Positions 51,758 to 61,432 are shown, counted from the stretch's first letter. The stretch: DNA of 64,000 nt from Janthinobacterium lividum (GCF_034424625.1 NZ_CP139976.1:4030001-4094000), one strand, 5' to 3'. The notes: generated by a model not told the origin, from the letters alone. Program-made: numbers and translations.

Positions 51758-52311
51758 GGGATACTGTTCGGCGCATAGCGCACGCGATAGCCGTCGAGCA
51801 CGATCTTCTGGTCGGCATACGGCACCGTCACCTGGATACGCAGGCCTTCCGTGGCGGGCAAGCCGTTCAGGGCTGCCTGGGTGATCACCACAGAGGCAAC
51901 GTATTCCTGGGGGGAACCTGCAGCCCAGACGGCGCCCTGCGCATCCGTCTTGTAATTCGTGGCCGTGCCATACGCGCTCACGTAATCGTTGACGTTGTCG
52001 AAAGGCCGCGTCACGCCGCCCGCCTCTTGTCCGGCCACTTCCGGGATGGCGCAGCCGGCCGGGCTGGTGGCCGTTTGCGCGGCAGGGTCTTGCGGATCGC
52101 AATACGTGAAACGCGCCAGCTGGATTTCTTCCAGCATGCCTTCGGCAATCGCCAGCGCCTGCTTGCGCAGCTGCGGGTCGGCGCTGTGCTTTGTCGTCAG
52201 GCTCATCACGCCGAGGATGGCGGCCGAGGCCAGACCGACGATGACGATGAACAGCACCAGTTCGATCAGGGTCACGCCGCGTCCACGCCGGCGCCGCTGG
52301 CTAATGGACAT
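51754..52311 (-). CDS. mshD: MSHA minor pilin MshD
   Basis: 185 residues. Leader SISQRRRRGRG then VTLIELVLFIVIVGLAS: the residue after the cleavage Gly is Val rather than Phe, with Glu5 kept. C-terminal VPYADQKIVLDGYRVRYAP is typical of MshD. Overlaps mshC by 11 bases and mshO by 4. Confidence 0.88.
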   Translation of the reverse strand: MSISQRRRRGRGVTLIELVLFIVIVGLASAAILGVMSLTTKHSADPQLRKQALAIAEGMLEEIQLARFTYCDPQDPAAQTATSPAGCAIPEVAGQEAGGVTRPFDNVNDYVSAYGTATNYKTDAQGAVWAAGSPQEYVASVVITQAALNGLPATEGLRIQVTVPYADQKIVLDGYRVRYAPNSIP

Positions 52312-52900
52312 AGCCCGTCTCCCCCTCGACCGTGACGACGCGCGGCGTGCCCTCGCCCCGGATGCTGATTTTCAGCCGCGCCGGGAAAGCCGATGGCGCC
52401 GGGAACACATCGCCCTGCGCATATGGCTGGCCCAGCGCATCGAAATAAAAGCTGGGCTCGCCTGTCACATCGGTGGACAGGGTAACGCCGGACGGACGGC
52501 CTTCGCACAGCCAATTGCTCCCCAGGCAATACTGCTGCGTCTCCTTGCTGCCGCTGTTCTTTCCCGTGGGCGGCACCACCTTCTGCTCATCGCTGCAACC
52601 GGCATCGAAGCACAGCGCCACGCTGTTGGCATCGATGTGCACAAATACGGCACGGTTTTGCGCCACCGCCAGCTTTTGCCCGTAGCGCACGATATTCGTC
52701 ACCTGGTCGGCAAAACTGCGCGCGTCAAAAGTGTCGCGCTGGAAAAACCGGTTGACGGCAAACGTCGCCAGCAAGCCCGCCAGCACCAGCACGGCCACCA
52801 GCTCGATCAAGGTAAAGCCGCGCGCAGCCGTACGCCGCAGGGAGCGTGGCGGCCCTGCTTGGCGATGCGGATGCGGAAAGTCTGTCGGTGGCTGCTGCAA
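52301..52900 (-). CDS. mshC: MSHA minor pilin MshC (GspH-like)
   Basis: About 199 residues if started at TTG 52900. The mature part begins after RRTAARG with FTLIELVAVLVLAGLLATFAV. A GspH-like domain follows (FADQVTNIVRYGQKLAVAQNRAVFVHIDA), then C-containing loops. The frame is open to 53044, but that region spans an intrinsic terminator just upstream, so I exclude it; no ATG precedes the prepilin signal, and the ribosome binding site is weak. The exact start is uncertain. Confidence 0.8.
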   Translation of the reverse strand: MQQPPTDFPHPHRQAGPPRSLRRTAARGFTLIELVAVLVLAGLLATFAVNRFFQRDTFDARSFADQVTNIVRYGQKLAVAQNRAVFVHIDANSVALCFDAGCSDEQKVVPPTGKNSGSKETQQYCLGSNWLCEGRPSGVTLSTDVTGEPSFYFDALGQPYAQGDVFPAPSAFPARLKISIRGEGTPRVVTVEGETGYVH

Positions 52901-52912
52901 TGGATGACCCGT

Positions 52913-52948
52913 AAAAAAGCCCAACGGGCTGGCGCCTGGGGTTGGGCT
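52913..52948 (-). terminator. Intrinsic terminator between mshA and mshC
   Basis: On the minus strand AGCCCAAC pairs with GTTGGGCT (52941-52948 and 52918-52925) and is followed by a run of six T's. It lies after the major pilin gene and just before the mshC start. Confidence 0.75.
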
Positions 52949-53006
52949 GGTGGTGCGCAAGAAGAGCCAGGTTCTGGCCTGAACCTTCTTGCTGATGGCG
53001 AATGGC

Positions 53007-53486
53007 TTACTTGCAGGTCGTGGCACTTGCCTTGAGATCGACATTCAGGGCACCGCCTGCAGCGGCAGGGGCCGTATAGACCACCGAGCAGTCCTTGCGC
53101 GCCGCATTCGCGGTCACATCAACAGTCACGGTCAACGCCGTACCAGCGATAGCCAGACCATAATCCTTGTCTGAAAGGCCTGCAGCGGCCTTGATACCTT
53201 CCGCAGTCGGATAGCCAAACTTCCCGGCGACAGTAACGCCTTCCATGGCGATATCATCAGCGGCACCGCCACTCACCAGATACTGGGCATGGTACAGCGC
53301 CGCACCTGCCTTGATCGCGCCAGCGGCCGCCTGCATCTTGGCCACGCGCGCATCGGTCGACATGTCGATAAATTTAGGAATCGCCGTGGCGGCCAGGATG
53401 CCGAGGATGACGATGACGACGATCAATTCGATCAGGGTAAAACCTGCCTGGGCGCCACTTTTCATACTACGTAAAGACTTGTTCAT
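53007..53486 (-). CDS. mshA: MSHA major pilin MshA
   Basis: 159 residues. Type IVa prepilin: leader MNKSLRSMKSGAQAG, then FTLIELIVVIVILGILAATAIPKF with Glu5. The C-terminal disulfide loop is bounded by C in RKDCSVV and the penultimate C (ATTCK). Start ATG at 53486 has GGAGAAAG upstream. Position and size make it the shaft subunit; a separate mshB is not seen. A terminator follows. Confidence 0.9.
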   Translation of the reverse strand: MNKSLRSMKSGAQAGFTLIELIVVIVILGILAATAIPKFIDMSTDARVAKMQAAAGAIKAGAALYHAQYLVSGGAADDIAMEGVTVAGKFGYPTAEGIKAAAGLSDKDYGLAIAGTALTVTVDVTANAARKDCSVVYTAPAAAGGALNVDLKASATTCK

Positions 53487-53566
53487 TCTTGCTTTCTCCA
53501 AAATCAAATAAAAAAACTTCAAAACCAACGCCATGAAACTGTCGCTGCACCGGACCAGGAAGCGCG

Positions 53567-54073
53567 TCAGTTTGCTGCCGATTCCGGCGCTTTCCACACC
53601 ACGATATCGGGCTCCTGGGCGAGCTTGTCAAGATCGGCGTCTGCACCCGGCAAGGTTACCTTAAATTTCACTGCATCAACCCCTGTAGTGGGAAAAATAT
53701 TGCCTTTACTAAACAAATAGATGATTTTTTGTTCTTTTTTGTCGTATAACCAATTCCCTGCCGGCAATTTTTCAAGGTCCGCCTGCGCGAACTCGCCCAG
53801 GTAGTTGGTCGGCTTGTCGGCCAGCCAGTCGAACGGGTTTTGCCGCGCCAGCGCCGGCATCCTGTCGCGCCGGTCCGCCAGATACAGCTGCAGCACCTGC
53901 ACCCGCAAACTGGTACGCAAGACGCCGAGCATCTGCGCCACGGCCACCTGCTGCGCCTGTTGCTGGTAATAGCTGACCCGGTTCAGGAATACCGCCATCA
54001 GGATGGCGAACACGCCCGCCACCACCGCCAGCTCGAACAGCGTAAAACCGCGCTGGCGGAGCGGTTTTCTCAT
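53567..54073 (-). CDS. mshF: Prepilin-like protein in the MshF position
   Basis: 168 residues. MRKPLRQRG then FTLFELAVVAGVFAILMAVFL: a prepilin-type leader with Glu5, although MshF proteins are poorly conserved. The middle is helical (YYQQQAQQVAVAQMLGVLRTSL) and the C-terminus is Lys-rich. Its ATG shares one base with the mshG stop (TGATG). The name rests on gene order. Confidence 0.75.
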   Translation of the reverse strand: MRKPLRQRGFTLFELAVVAGVFAILMAVFLNRVSYYQQQAQQVAVAQMLGVLRTSLRVQVLQLYLADRRDRMPALARQNPFDWLADKPTNYLGEFAQADLEKLPAGNWLYDKKEQKIIYLFSKGNIFPTTGVDAVKFKVTLPGADADLDKLAQEPDIVVWKAPESAAN

Positions 54074-55302
54074 CAGTGCAGGGCCGCCCGGCCCAGGTCC
54101 CAGATCGGCAGGAAGATGCCCAGCGCCAGCACCATGGCGCCGAGGAAGACGATCAGTATCGGCTCGATCTGCGCCGACAGGGTCTTCAGCTCGTAATCGA
54201 CTTCGCGCTCGTACATGTCTGCGATCTCGTCCATCAGGTCGTCCAGCGAACCGGATTCCTCGCCCACGGCGATCATCTGCAGCACCACGGGCGTAAACAC
54301 GCCGGCCGCCACCGAGGTGCGCAAGATGCTTTCGCCCCGCTCGACGCCGTCGCGCATCTGCTCCACGCGCGTGCTCAGATACGTGTTGTCGACCGTTTGC
54401 GACACCACCGTCAGGGCCTGCACGATGGGCACGCCGCTGGTGCTCGACAGGGCAAAACTGCGCGCAAAGCGGGCCATCGTGCCCTTCAGGATGATCTTGC
54501 CGGCGATCGGCAGGCGCAGCTTGGCGCGGTCCCATTTATAGAGACCCTCTTTCGTGCGCAGCCAGGCGCGCCAGCCGAAAAAGCCGCCCACGCCCAGCAT
54601 CAGCAGGATGGGCCAGTACGCCACCGTAAAGCGCGAAGTGCCGATCAGGATGCGCGTCATCAAGGGCAGTTCCGCATGGAAACTGGCGAACACCTTTTCG
54701 AACTGGGGAATGACGAAGATATTCACCACCACCATGGCAGCGAGCATGGCGAAGACGACGAAGGTCGGGTAGCGCGTCGCCGTTTTCACGCGTGCACGCA
54801 TGTCGCGGTCGAATTCCAGGTGGTCGAACAGGCGCAGGAATACTTCGTCGAGGCGCCCCGTCATTTCACCCACGCGCACCATCGACAGATAAAACGGCGT
54901 GAAGATGGCGGGATGGCGCGCCATGGCGGCCGACAGTTCGCGGCCCGCGTCGAGCGACTCGCGCACATCCTTGATGATGCGCCCGAACGCGGGACTGATG
55001 GCGGACTCCTGCAAGCCGGCCAGGCCGCGCATGATGGGCACTCCCGCCTTGAGCAGGGTGTACAGCTGGCGGCTGAACAGCTGCACATCCATGGGCGTGA
55101 CTTTTTTCTCGGTCAGCCTGGCCCACCAGCCCAGCTGGTTGGCACCGGCCTTCGTCACCGTCTGCCTGGTGGCGCTGATGTCGACGGGCGTGCTGCCGCC
55201 CGCCATCAACTGGTCGGCCACGGCGCCGCTGTCGGCGCCTTCCATCACGCCGGTCAGCAGTTCGCCACTGGCGCTGCGCGCCTTGTAGGAGAAAAACGGC
55301 AC
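54073..55302 (-). CDS. mshG: MSHA inner-membrane platform protein MshG (GspF/PilC family)
   Basis: 409 residues with two T2SSF domains, each ending in membrane helices (about 170-190, 220-240, 380-400). FFSYKARSASGELLTGVMEG and LFSRQLYTLLKAGVPIMRGLAGLQES are family motifs. It docks the assembly ATPase. One base separates it from mshE. Confidence 0.93.
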   Translation of the reverse strand: MPFFSYKARSASGELLTGVMEGADSGAVADQLMAGGSTPVDISATRQTVTKAGANQLGWWARLTEKKVTPMDVQLFSRQLYTLLKAGVPIMRGLAGLQESAISPAFGRIIKDVRESLDAGRELSAAMARHPAIFTPFYLSMVRVGEMTGRLDEVFLRLFDHLEFDRDMRARVKTATRYPTFVVFAMLAAMVVVNIFVIPQFEKVFASFHAELPLMTRILIGTSRFTVAYWPILLMLGVGGFFGWRAWLRTKEGLYKWDRAKLRLPIAGKIILKGTMARFARSFALSSTSGVPIVQALTVVSQTVDNTYLSTRVEQMRDGVERGESILRTSVAAGVFTPVVLQMIAVGEESGSLDDLMDEIADMYEREVDYELKTLSAQIEPILIVFLGAMVLALGIFLPIWDLGRAALH

Positions 55303-55303
55303 C

Positions 55304-57007
55304 TCAATCCTCGCTCTGGTTGCTGATGCGCATCGCTTCCATCACCGTCGTACGGCCTTGCACCACCAGCTGCACGGCGTGGCGGCGCAGGGTTTCGCCC
55401 GCCATCTGCGCCGTCGCCACCTTCATGAAGTGGGAAGGATCGGCATGGTTGGCGGCGTCGGCCACGGCGCGCGTGATTTCCAGCAATTCGTACACGCCCG
55501 TGCGGCCCCGGTAACCCATGCCATTGCAATGCGAGCAGCCCTTGCCGTGGAAATACTGGTTGCGCTCGACCAGCTCGCCCAGTTCCAGGCGCAACCATTC
55601 GTATTCGTTCGGCGTGGGCGCGTACGGCGTACTGCAGCTTTCGCAGATCACGCGCACCAGGCGCTGCGCCAGCACGGCTTGCAGCGAGCTGCCCACCATG
55701 TAGCGCGGCACGCCCATGTCCATCAGGCGCAGCGGCGTGCTGATGGCGTCGTTCGTATGCAGGGTCGACAGCACCAAGTGACCTGTCATGGCGGCGCGCA
55801 GGCCGATTTGCGCCGTCTCCTGGTCGCGCATCTCGCCGACGAGCACGATGTCGGGATCCTGCCGCAAGGCCGAGCGCAGCACCCTGGCAAAGTTCAGCTC
55901 GATCTTCTCGTTGACTTGCACCTGGTTAATGCCGGGCAAGCGGTACTCGACGGGGTCTTCCACCGTGATGAGCTTTTTTTCCACGGAGTTGAGCTCGGAC
56001 AAGGCGCAGTACAAAGTCGTCGTCTTGCCGCTGCCGGTCGGCCCCGTCACCAGCACGAGGCCGTTCGGACGGCTGACGATGGCGCGGAACTGTGCCACCA
56101 GCGCAGGCGGCATGCCGATGGCGTCCAGGCGCAAGGTCGTGCCGCCCTGGTTCAGCAAGCGCATCACCACCGATTCGCCGTACTGCGTCGGCATGGTGGA
56201 AATACGCACGTCGATGCGCTGGTTTTTCACGCGGATGGCGAAGCGGCCATCCTGCGGCAGGCGTTTCTCGGAAATGTCGAGGTCCGACATCAGTTTCAGG
56301 CGCAGCGCCAGCGAACTGGCGATCTTGCTGTCCGCTTCCGTCTGCAGGTGCAGCACGCCGTCGATGCGGAAGCGGATCTGCAGCCGGCCTTCCTGCGGCT
56401 CGATGTGGATGTCCGAGGCGCGCACCTGCGTGGCATCCTCGAACACGGATTGCAGCAGCTTGACGATGGGCGCCTCTTCCAGGCCCGGATTGGCGGCCAG
56501 CGCGCCGAAGTCGACGGAAACGTCGCCCAGGTCCTGCTCCAGCTCGCGCGTCAGGGTGGAGATATCTTCCGTACGGCGATAGATGCGGTCGATGGCGGCC
56601 AGCACTTCCGTTTCATTGACGACAGCGAGCTCGATATGGCGCTTGACCAGGCGCGAGATTTCATCGTACGCAAACAGGTCGGTCGGATCGGACATGCCGA
56701 CCAGCAAGCCCTCGCGGCGGTCTTCCAGCACCAGCGCGCGGAAGCGCCGCGCCTGGGTTTCCGGCAGCAGCCGCACCAGTTCGGGATTGATGTTGAAAAA
56801 CTTCAGATTGATGTAGGGAATGTCGAGCTGGCGCGCCAGCGCGCCAGAAATCTGCTCTTCCGTGACGAAGCCGTGCTCGACAAAAACGCGGCCCAGCTTG
56901 CGTCCCGAACGCTTCTGTTCCGTCAAGGCTTGGCCCAACTGTTCTTCCGTCAGCAATTTCTGCTGCACCAAAATTTCACCGAGCCGGACTTTCTCTGGCC
57001 TTGCCAT
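55304..57007 (-). CDS. mshE: MSHA pilus assembly ATPase MshE (c-di-GMP-binding type)
   Basis: 567 residues. The N-terminal MshEN domain has both 24-residue c-di-GMP-binding motifs: residues 8-31 starting RLG and residues 37-60 starting KLG. The GspE ATPase core has Walker A GPTGSGKTTTLY near 330, Walker B/His box regions, and a tetracysteine zinc motif (CESC...CSHC). Arg8 is conserved, so c-di-GMP activation of piliation is predicted. First gene of the minus-strand locus. Confidence 0.95.
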   Translation of the reverse strand: MARPEKVRLGEILVQQKLLTEEQLGQALTEQKRSGRKLGRVFVEHGFVTEEQISGALARQLDIPYINLKFFNINPELVRLLPETQARRFRALVLEDRREGLLVGMSDPTDLFAYDEISRLVKRHIELAVVNETEVLAAIDRIYRRTEDISTLTRELEQDLGDVSVDFGALAANPGLEEAPIVKLLQSVFEDATQVRASDIHIEPQEGRLQIRFRIDGVLHLQTEADSKIASSLALRLKLMSDLDISEKRLPQDGRFAIRVKNQRIDVRISTMPTQYGESVVMRLLNQGGTTLRLDAIGMPPALVAQFRAIVSRPNGLVLVTGPTGSGKTTTLYCALSELNSVEKKLITVEDPVEYRLPGINQVQVNEKIELNFARVLRSALRQDPDIVLVGEMRDQETAQIGLRAAMTGHLVLSTLHTNDAISTPLRLMDMGVPRYMVGSSLQAVLAQRLVRVICESCSTPYAPTPNEYEWLRLELGELVERNQYFHGKGCSHCNGMGYRGRTGVYELLEITRAVADAANHADPSHFMKVATAQMAGETLRRHAVQLVVQGRTTVMEAMRISNQSED

Positions 57008-57060
57008 GCTTGCTCCTCGACAAATTCTTCAGACGCTGCACGCCAGCGGCGCGCGGGAGT

Positions 57061-57089
57061 ATTTTATTCCAGAACCTGTTGTTTCTTAA
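57061..57089 (-). promoter_or_regulatory. Possible mshE promoter
   Basis: On the minus strand, TTAAGA (57084-57089) and TAAAAT (57061-57066) are 17 bases apart, about 50 bases before the mshE start. The -35 overlaps a TTTCTT-A-AAGAAA palindrome (57082-57094). Confidence 0.4.
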
Positions 57090-57214
57090 AGAAAATATAT
57101 TCCATCGTTTGATTTTTGCGCATTTCAACACTCTGCAAGGAAACACTTGCCGCCCACCTGCGCCCATGGCAATAATGGGGGTCATTCCCCGTCTTGCTGC
57201 CGACTATTACCCCT

Positions 57215-57943
57215 ATGAACGCCTGCGCCATCGAGTTCCACAACGTGCATCTGCAGCTGGCGGGCGACGCCGTGCTGCGCGGCGTCGATCTGCAGGTGCG
57301 CGCGGGGGAACTGTTCGGCCTGGTCGGCGTGAATGGCGCGGGCAAGACTTCCCTGCTGAAATGCCTGCTCGACTTTTGCATGCCGGAGCGGGGCGAGATC
57401 GCCATTTTCGGCCAGGCGCACCGCCACGGCGCGGCGCGCCAGCCCCTGTGTTTTCTGCCGGAACGTTTCCAGGCGCCGTATTACCTGACGGGTGGCGACT
57501 TCCTGCGCTACCTGGCGCGCCTGCACCATGTGCGCCCCGATGCGCACGCCGAGCAGCAAGCCCTGGACGCGCTGGATCTGGCGCCGGACGCCTTGCTGCG
57601 CCCCGCGCGCGACTATTCGAAAGGCATGATGCAGAAACTGGGGCTGGCCGCCTGCTTGCTGTCGGGCAAGCCGCAACTGGTGCTGGACGAACCGATGAGC
57701 GGACTCGATCCAAAGGCGCGTGCACAGTTCAAGCAAGTGCTGCGGCAAGCGCGCGCGCAGGGCCGCGGCGCGCTGCTCACCTCGCATGCGCTGGCCGACG
57801 TGGAAGAATTGTGCGACCGCATGGCCATCCTGCATGCGGGCCGCATCGTATTTACGGGCACGCCAGCCGAATGCCGCGCGCGCCATGGCGGCGCGACCGA
57901 CGCCAGCCTGGAACAGGCTTTCCTCAATTGCATCGCGGCATGA
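57215..57943 (+). CDS. ABC transporter ATP-binding protein
   Basis: 242 residues, single nucleotide-binding domain. Walker A GVNGAGKTSL near residue 37, signature YSKGMMQKLGLAA (variant of LSGGQ), Walker B LVLDEPMSGLD. It resembles ABC-2-type exporters (polysaccharide, antibiotic or Nod-type) but no permease gene is adjacent. Its stop overlaps the next ATG (ATGA), which ties it to the second pilus-like gene set. It diverges from mshE. Confidence 0.85.
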   Translation: MNACAIEFHNVHLQLAGDAVLRGVDLQVRAGELFGLVGVNGAGKTSLLKCLLDFCMPERGEIAIFGQAHRHGAARQPLCFLPERFQAPYYLTGGDFLRYLARLHHVRPDAHAEQQALDALDLAPDALLRPARDYSKGMMQKLGLAACLLSGKPQLVLDEPMSGLDPKARAQFKQVLRQARAQGRGALLTSHALADVEELCDRMAILHAGRIVFTGTPAECRARHGGATDASLEQAFLNCIAA

Positions 57944-59361
57944 ACGCCCCGCTCTCCGCGCCGCCCGGACGGCCTTACGCCCCCTCCCCGCACGGCATGT
58001 ATCTGCGCCATTTCGGCTTGCGCACGGCGCCGTTCGGCATCACGCCGGACCCGGCCTTCTTTTATGCGGGCAATACCCGGGGCGAACTGCTCGATGCACT
58101 GCTGTATGCCGTCACGCAAGGCGAAGGCATCATCAAGCTGACGGGCGAAGTGGGCAGCGGCAAGACCATGCTGTGCCGCATGCTGGCCGAACGCCTGCCG
58201 CCCCAGGTCGACGTGCTGTATTTGCTCAATCCCCGCCTGGAACCGGACGACGTCCTGCACGCCATCGCCGCCGAACTGGGCCTGGCGCTGGACGGATGCC
58301 GCGCCGATGCCGTGCTGCACGCCCTGCACGGCGAGCTGATCGCCCGGCATGCGGCGGGACGCCAGGTGGTGCTGCTGGCAGAGGAAGCGCAAGCCATGCC
58401 GGGCGCCACCCTGGAAGCGCTGCGCCTGCTGACGAATCTGGAGACGGCCAGCCACAAGCTGCTGCAGATCGTCCTGTTTGGCCAGCCGGAATTGCAGCAG
58501 ACGCTGGACTTGCCCCAGTACCGCCAATTGAAGGAACGCATCACCCACAGTTTCACCGTACCGCGCCTGCCGAAGTCCTTGCTGGACGACTACCTGGCAT
58601 GCCGTCTGGCCGCCGCCGGCCGCACGGCGCCGCTGCTCTTCACGCCAGCCGCGCTGCGCCAGCTGGCGCGCGCCGCACAGGGCATCGTGCGCAGGGTCAA
58701 TATCCTGGCCGACAAGTCCTTGCTGGCCGCGTTTGCGGACGATGCGCAGGACATCAGCGCCCGCCACGTGCGCCTGGCCATTGCCGACAGCCCCTTCCAC
58801 CGTCCGCCCTGGCATGCGGGCAAGCTGCTGGCGGGCGTCTTGAGCGCACTGATGCTGTTGCTGGCCTTTGCTCTGCTGTGGCAATGGCTGACGAGCAACC
58901 AGGCCCAGATGCGCCGCGCCGCGCCCGCCGACGCAGCCGCAAGCGCGCTCCAGGCAACCGTTGCGCGCACGCCGCCGCCATTGCAGCCCACGCTGCTCGA
59001 CAGCAAGCTGGCCGAATCGCGCGACTGGCTGGCAAAGCAAAGGCCGCAGCAACTGGTGCTGCAAATTGCCAGCCTGCCCGCCACCGAAAAGGCCGCGGCG
59101 GAAAGCTTCCTGCAGCAGGCGCAGCAAGCCATCGGCCTGCACGACCTCCACGTGTTTCGCCTGTCTGACGCAGCCCCCTCAAGCGCCGCCGCGCGCCTGG
59201 TCATCGTCTATGGCAGCTTCGCCGACCGGGCCAGCGCCGAAGCCGTGTGGGCCAGGCTGGCGCCCACGGCGCCGCAGAAAATATTGCTGAGCGACATAGA
59301 TAGTATCCGCACGGAAATGAAAGCCCCAGCGCCGCCACAAACAAGGCGTGGCGCCCCCTGA
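57940..59361 (+). CDS. MshM/ExeA-like AAA ATPase with C-terminal SPOR-like region
   Basis: 473 residues. MYLRHFGLRTAPFGITPDPAFFYAG and Walker A GEVGSGKT align with MshM of the neighbouring locus; Walker B LLAEEAQA has an AEE variant where MshM has LDE. A membrane helix (about 290-312) is followed by a periplasmic part ending in a SPOR-like segment (LVLQIASLP...VYGSFADRASAEAVWARL), suggesting peptidoglycan binding. It is longer than MshM and coupled to the ABC gene. Confidence 0.85.
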   Translation: MNAPLSAPPGRPYAPSPHGMYLRHFGLRTAPFGITPDPAFFYAGNTRGELLDALLYAVTQGEGIIKLTGEVGSGKTMLCRMLAERLPPQVDVLYLLNPRLEPDDVLHAIAAELGLALDGCRADAVLHALHGELIARHAAGRQVVLLAEEAQAMPGATLEALRLLTNLETASHKLLQIVLFGQPELQQTLDLPQYRQLKERITHSFTVPRLPKSLLDDYLACRLAAAGRTAPLLFTPAALRQLARAAQGIVRRVNILADKSLLAAFADDAQDISARHVRLAIADSPFHRPPWHAGKLLAGVLSALMLLLAFALLWQWLTSNQAQMRRAAPADAAASALQATVARTPPPLQPTLLDSKLAESRDWLAKQRPQQLVLQIASLPATEKAAAESFLQQAQQAIGLHDLHVFRLSDAAPSSAAARLVIVYGSFADRASAEAVWARLAPTAPQKILLSDIDSIRTEMKAPAPPQTRRGAP

Positions 59362-59467
59362 CTTTATTTCGGTATATTGCCTCCCGGGCACGCACAGCGA
59401 TTGCTTTTAGGCGATCATGCTGGGTAAAATTACAAAAGCACAACACGACTTCAAGGGCGAACTTTTC
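59362..59467. other. Spacer before second secretin gene
   Basis: A 106-bp region with no ORF. It contains AT-rich sequence and may hold a promoter for the secretin gene, although the gene set could also be one transcript. Confidence 0.35.
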
Positions 59468-61432
59468 ATGAATCAACACCCTATTCCTGTGCTGGCCTCC
59501 TGGGTCGCCCTCGCCTGCAGCACCATGCTGTCAGGCTGCGCCACGCATCAAACGCCGTTGTCGCCTGTCCACATCAATGCCGCGCCCCTCCCGGCCGGCG
59601 TCATTCCCGAACCTGTGCAGCAAAGCAGCGCACTGGCCGCGCCCCTGCCGGCACCCAAAATGGAAACCTACAGCGTCACCGTGCACAAGGTGCCCGTGCA
59701 ATCGCTGCTGTTTGCCCTGGCGCGCGACGCGGGCATGAATATCGATATCCACCCGCAGATCGAAGGCAGCGTCACCCTGAATGCGCTGAATCAGACCCTG
59801 CCGCAACTGCTGGCGCGCATCGGCAAGCAAGTCGACATGCGCTACGAAATCGATGGCAAGAACCTGACGGTGTTGCCCGACGCGCCCGTATGGCGCAATT
59901 ACAAGGTCGATTACGTCAACATGGCGCGCAGCACCAACAGCAGCGTGAATATCGCCACGCAAATTTCCACGGCAGGCGGCGGGTCGAACAATGCCAGCAA
60001 CCCCGTTGGCAACACGCAGGGCAGTGGCAGCAGCGGCAATAACAATTCGACCACCCTGGTCGTGAATCGTTCAGAAAATAATTTCTGGTACAGCCTGGAA
60101 AAGAATATCCGCGACCTGCTGCGCGAAACCACGCTCAACGACGTGCAGGTGGACCCGCTGGCCCAGCTGAACCAGCAATTGACGACCATGCCCGGCCAGC
60201 AGGGGCAGCAAGGACAGCAGCAGAACCAGGCCGGCAACGTCCCTGCCGCCGGTGCGACTGGCCAGTACGGCGCCCAGCCGCCGATGCAGTATGGCAACCA
60301 GAATGGCAATCCGAATGGAGGTCAATCTGCGCCGGGCCAGCAGGGGGCCAGCCAGAACGCCACGCCTGGCCAGCCGCTGGACGCGAACGGCATGCCGCTG
60401 TTAAAACTGGCCAACAAGGGCAGCCCCTCGTCCGTCGTCGTGAATGTGGAAGGCGGCTTGATCGCCGTGCGGGCCACGGGGCGCCAGCATGAAAAGATCG
60501 CGGAATTCCTCGACGCCGTGTTACACAGCGCCAAGCGGCAAGTGCTGATCGAGGCAACCATCATTGAAGTGCGCCTGAGCAATGAATACCAGCAAGGCAT
60601 CAACTGGGCGCGCCTGACGGGCAGCCTGCAGCTGCGCCAGGGACAAGTGGGCACGGCGGCCCTGTCCAGCGGCGTCACGCCGAACGCCACGCCCGGCATC
60701 TTCCTGCTCAATTATCTGAAAGACAGTTTTTCCACCACCATCCAGCTGCTCGAATCGTTCGGCAAGGTGAAAGTGCTGTCCAGTCCGAAGATCAGCGTGC
60801 TGAACAATCAAACGGCCATGCTGAAAGTGGTCGACAACAATGTCTTCTTTACCATCAAGGTGACGCCTGCCGTGATCAGCTCGACAGGCACCATCACCAC
60901 GCCGGCCACCTATGAGTCGAAACTGGAAACGGTGCCCGTCGGCTTCGTCATGAGCGTCACGCCGCAGATTTCCGACAGCGATGAAGTCACCCTGAACGTG
61001 CGTCCCACCATCACGCGCATCGTGGGCTATGTGCAAGACCCGAATCCGGCCCTCGCCAGCGTGATCAGCCGCGTGCCCGTGATCCAGGCGCGCGAGCTGG
61101 AATCGATCATGAAAGTGGGCAATGGCCAGATCGCCGTGATGGGCGGCCTGATGCAGGATTCCGTCGACAACGCCAAGGATGGCGTGCCTGGCCTGTCCAG
61201 CCTGCCAATCGTGGGCAATCTGTTTACCTACCGCAATGAGGCAAGCAGCAAGACGGAGCTGGTGATCTTCATGCGCCCCGTCGTGGTCAAGGATGCCAGC
61301 GTCGAGGGCGATTACCGCGACTACCGCTACTTGCTGCCCGGCCAGGCGCCGCTCAACAGCCAGCCATACACGGATGGCCCGCCGGCGCCGGCCGTCCGGC
61401 CGCAGGCGCGCCTGCAGGGAGACTTCCCATGA
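59468..61432 (+). CDS. Second MshL-like secretin
   Basis: 654 residues. Lipoprotein signal ending LSGC, N0/STN domain (SVTVHKVPVQSLLFALARDAGMNIDIHPQ), a Gln/Gly/Asn-rich insert (about 245-320) and a secretin barrel (KVLSSPKISVLNNQTAMLKVVDNN, MGGLMQD, IFMRPVVVKD). Start chosen at ATG 59468, the start of the signal peptide. It is paralogous to mshL and overlaps the next gene by 4 bases. Confidence 0.9.
   Translation: MNQHPIPVLASWVALACSTMLSGCATHQTPLSPVHINAAPLPAGVIPEPVQQSSALAAPLPAPKMETYSVTVHKVPVQSLLFALARDAGMNIDIHPQIEGSVTLNALNQTLPQLLARIGKQVDMRYEIDGKNLTVLPDAPVWRNYKVDYVNMARSTNSSVNIATQISTAGGGSNNASNPVGNTQGSGSSGNNNSTTLVVNRSENNFWYSLEKNIRDLLRETTLNDVQVDPLAQLNQQLTTMPGQQGQQGQQQNQAGNVPAAGATGQYGAQPPMQYGNQNGNPNGGQSAPGQQGASQNATPGQPLDANGMPLLKLANKGSPSSVVVNVEGGLIAVRATGRQHEKIAEFLDAVLHSAKRQVLIEATIIEVRLSNEYQQGINWARLTGSLQLRQGQVGTAALSSGVTPNATPGIFLLNYLKDSFSTTIQLLESFGKVKVLSSPKISVLNNQTAMLKVVDNNVFFTIKVTPAVISSTGTITTPATYESKLETVPVGFVMSVTPQISDSDEVTLNVRPTITRIVGYVQDPNPALASVISRVPVIQARELESIMKVGNGQIAVMGGLMQDSVDNAKDGVPGLSSLPIVGNLFTYRNEASSKTELVIFMRPVVVKDASVEGDYRDYRYLLPGQAPLNSQPYTDGPPAPAVRPQARLQGDFP

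Noticed and set aside
52901..53044. Extended N-terminus of MshC
   Set aside because: It would run through an intrinsic terminator and into the mshA 3' end and has no prepilin-leader features.
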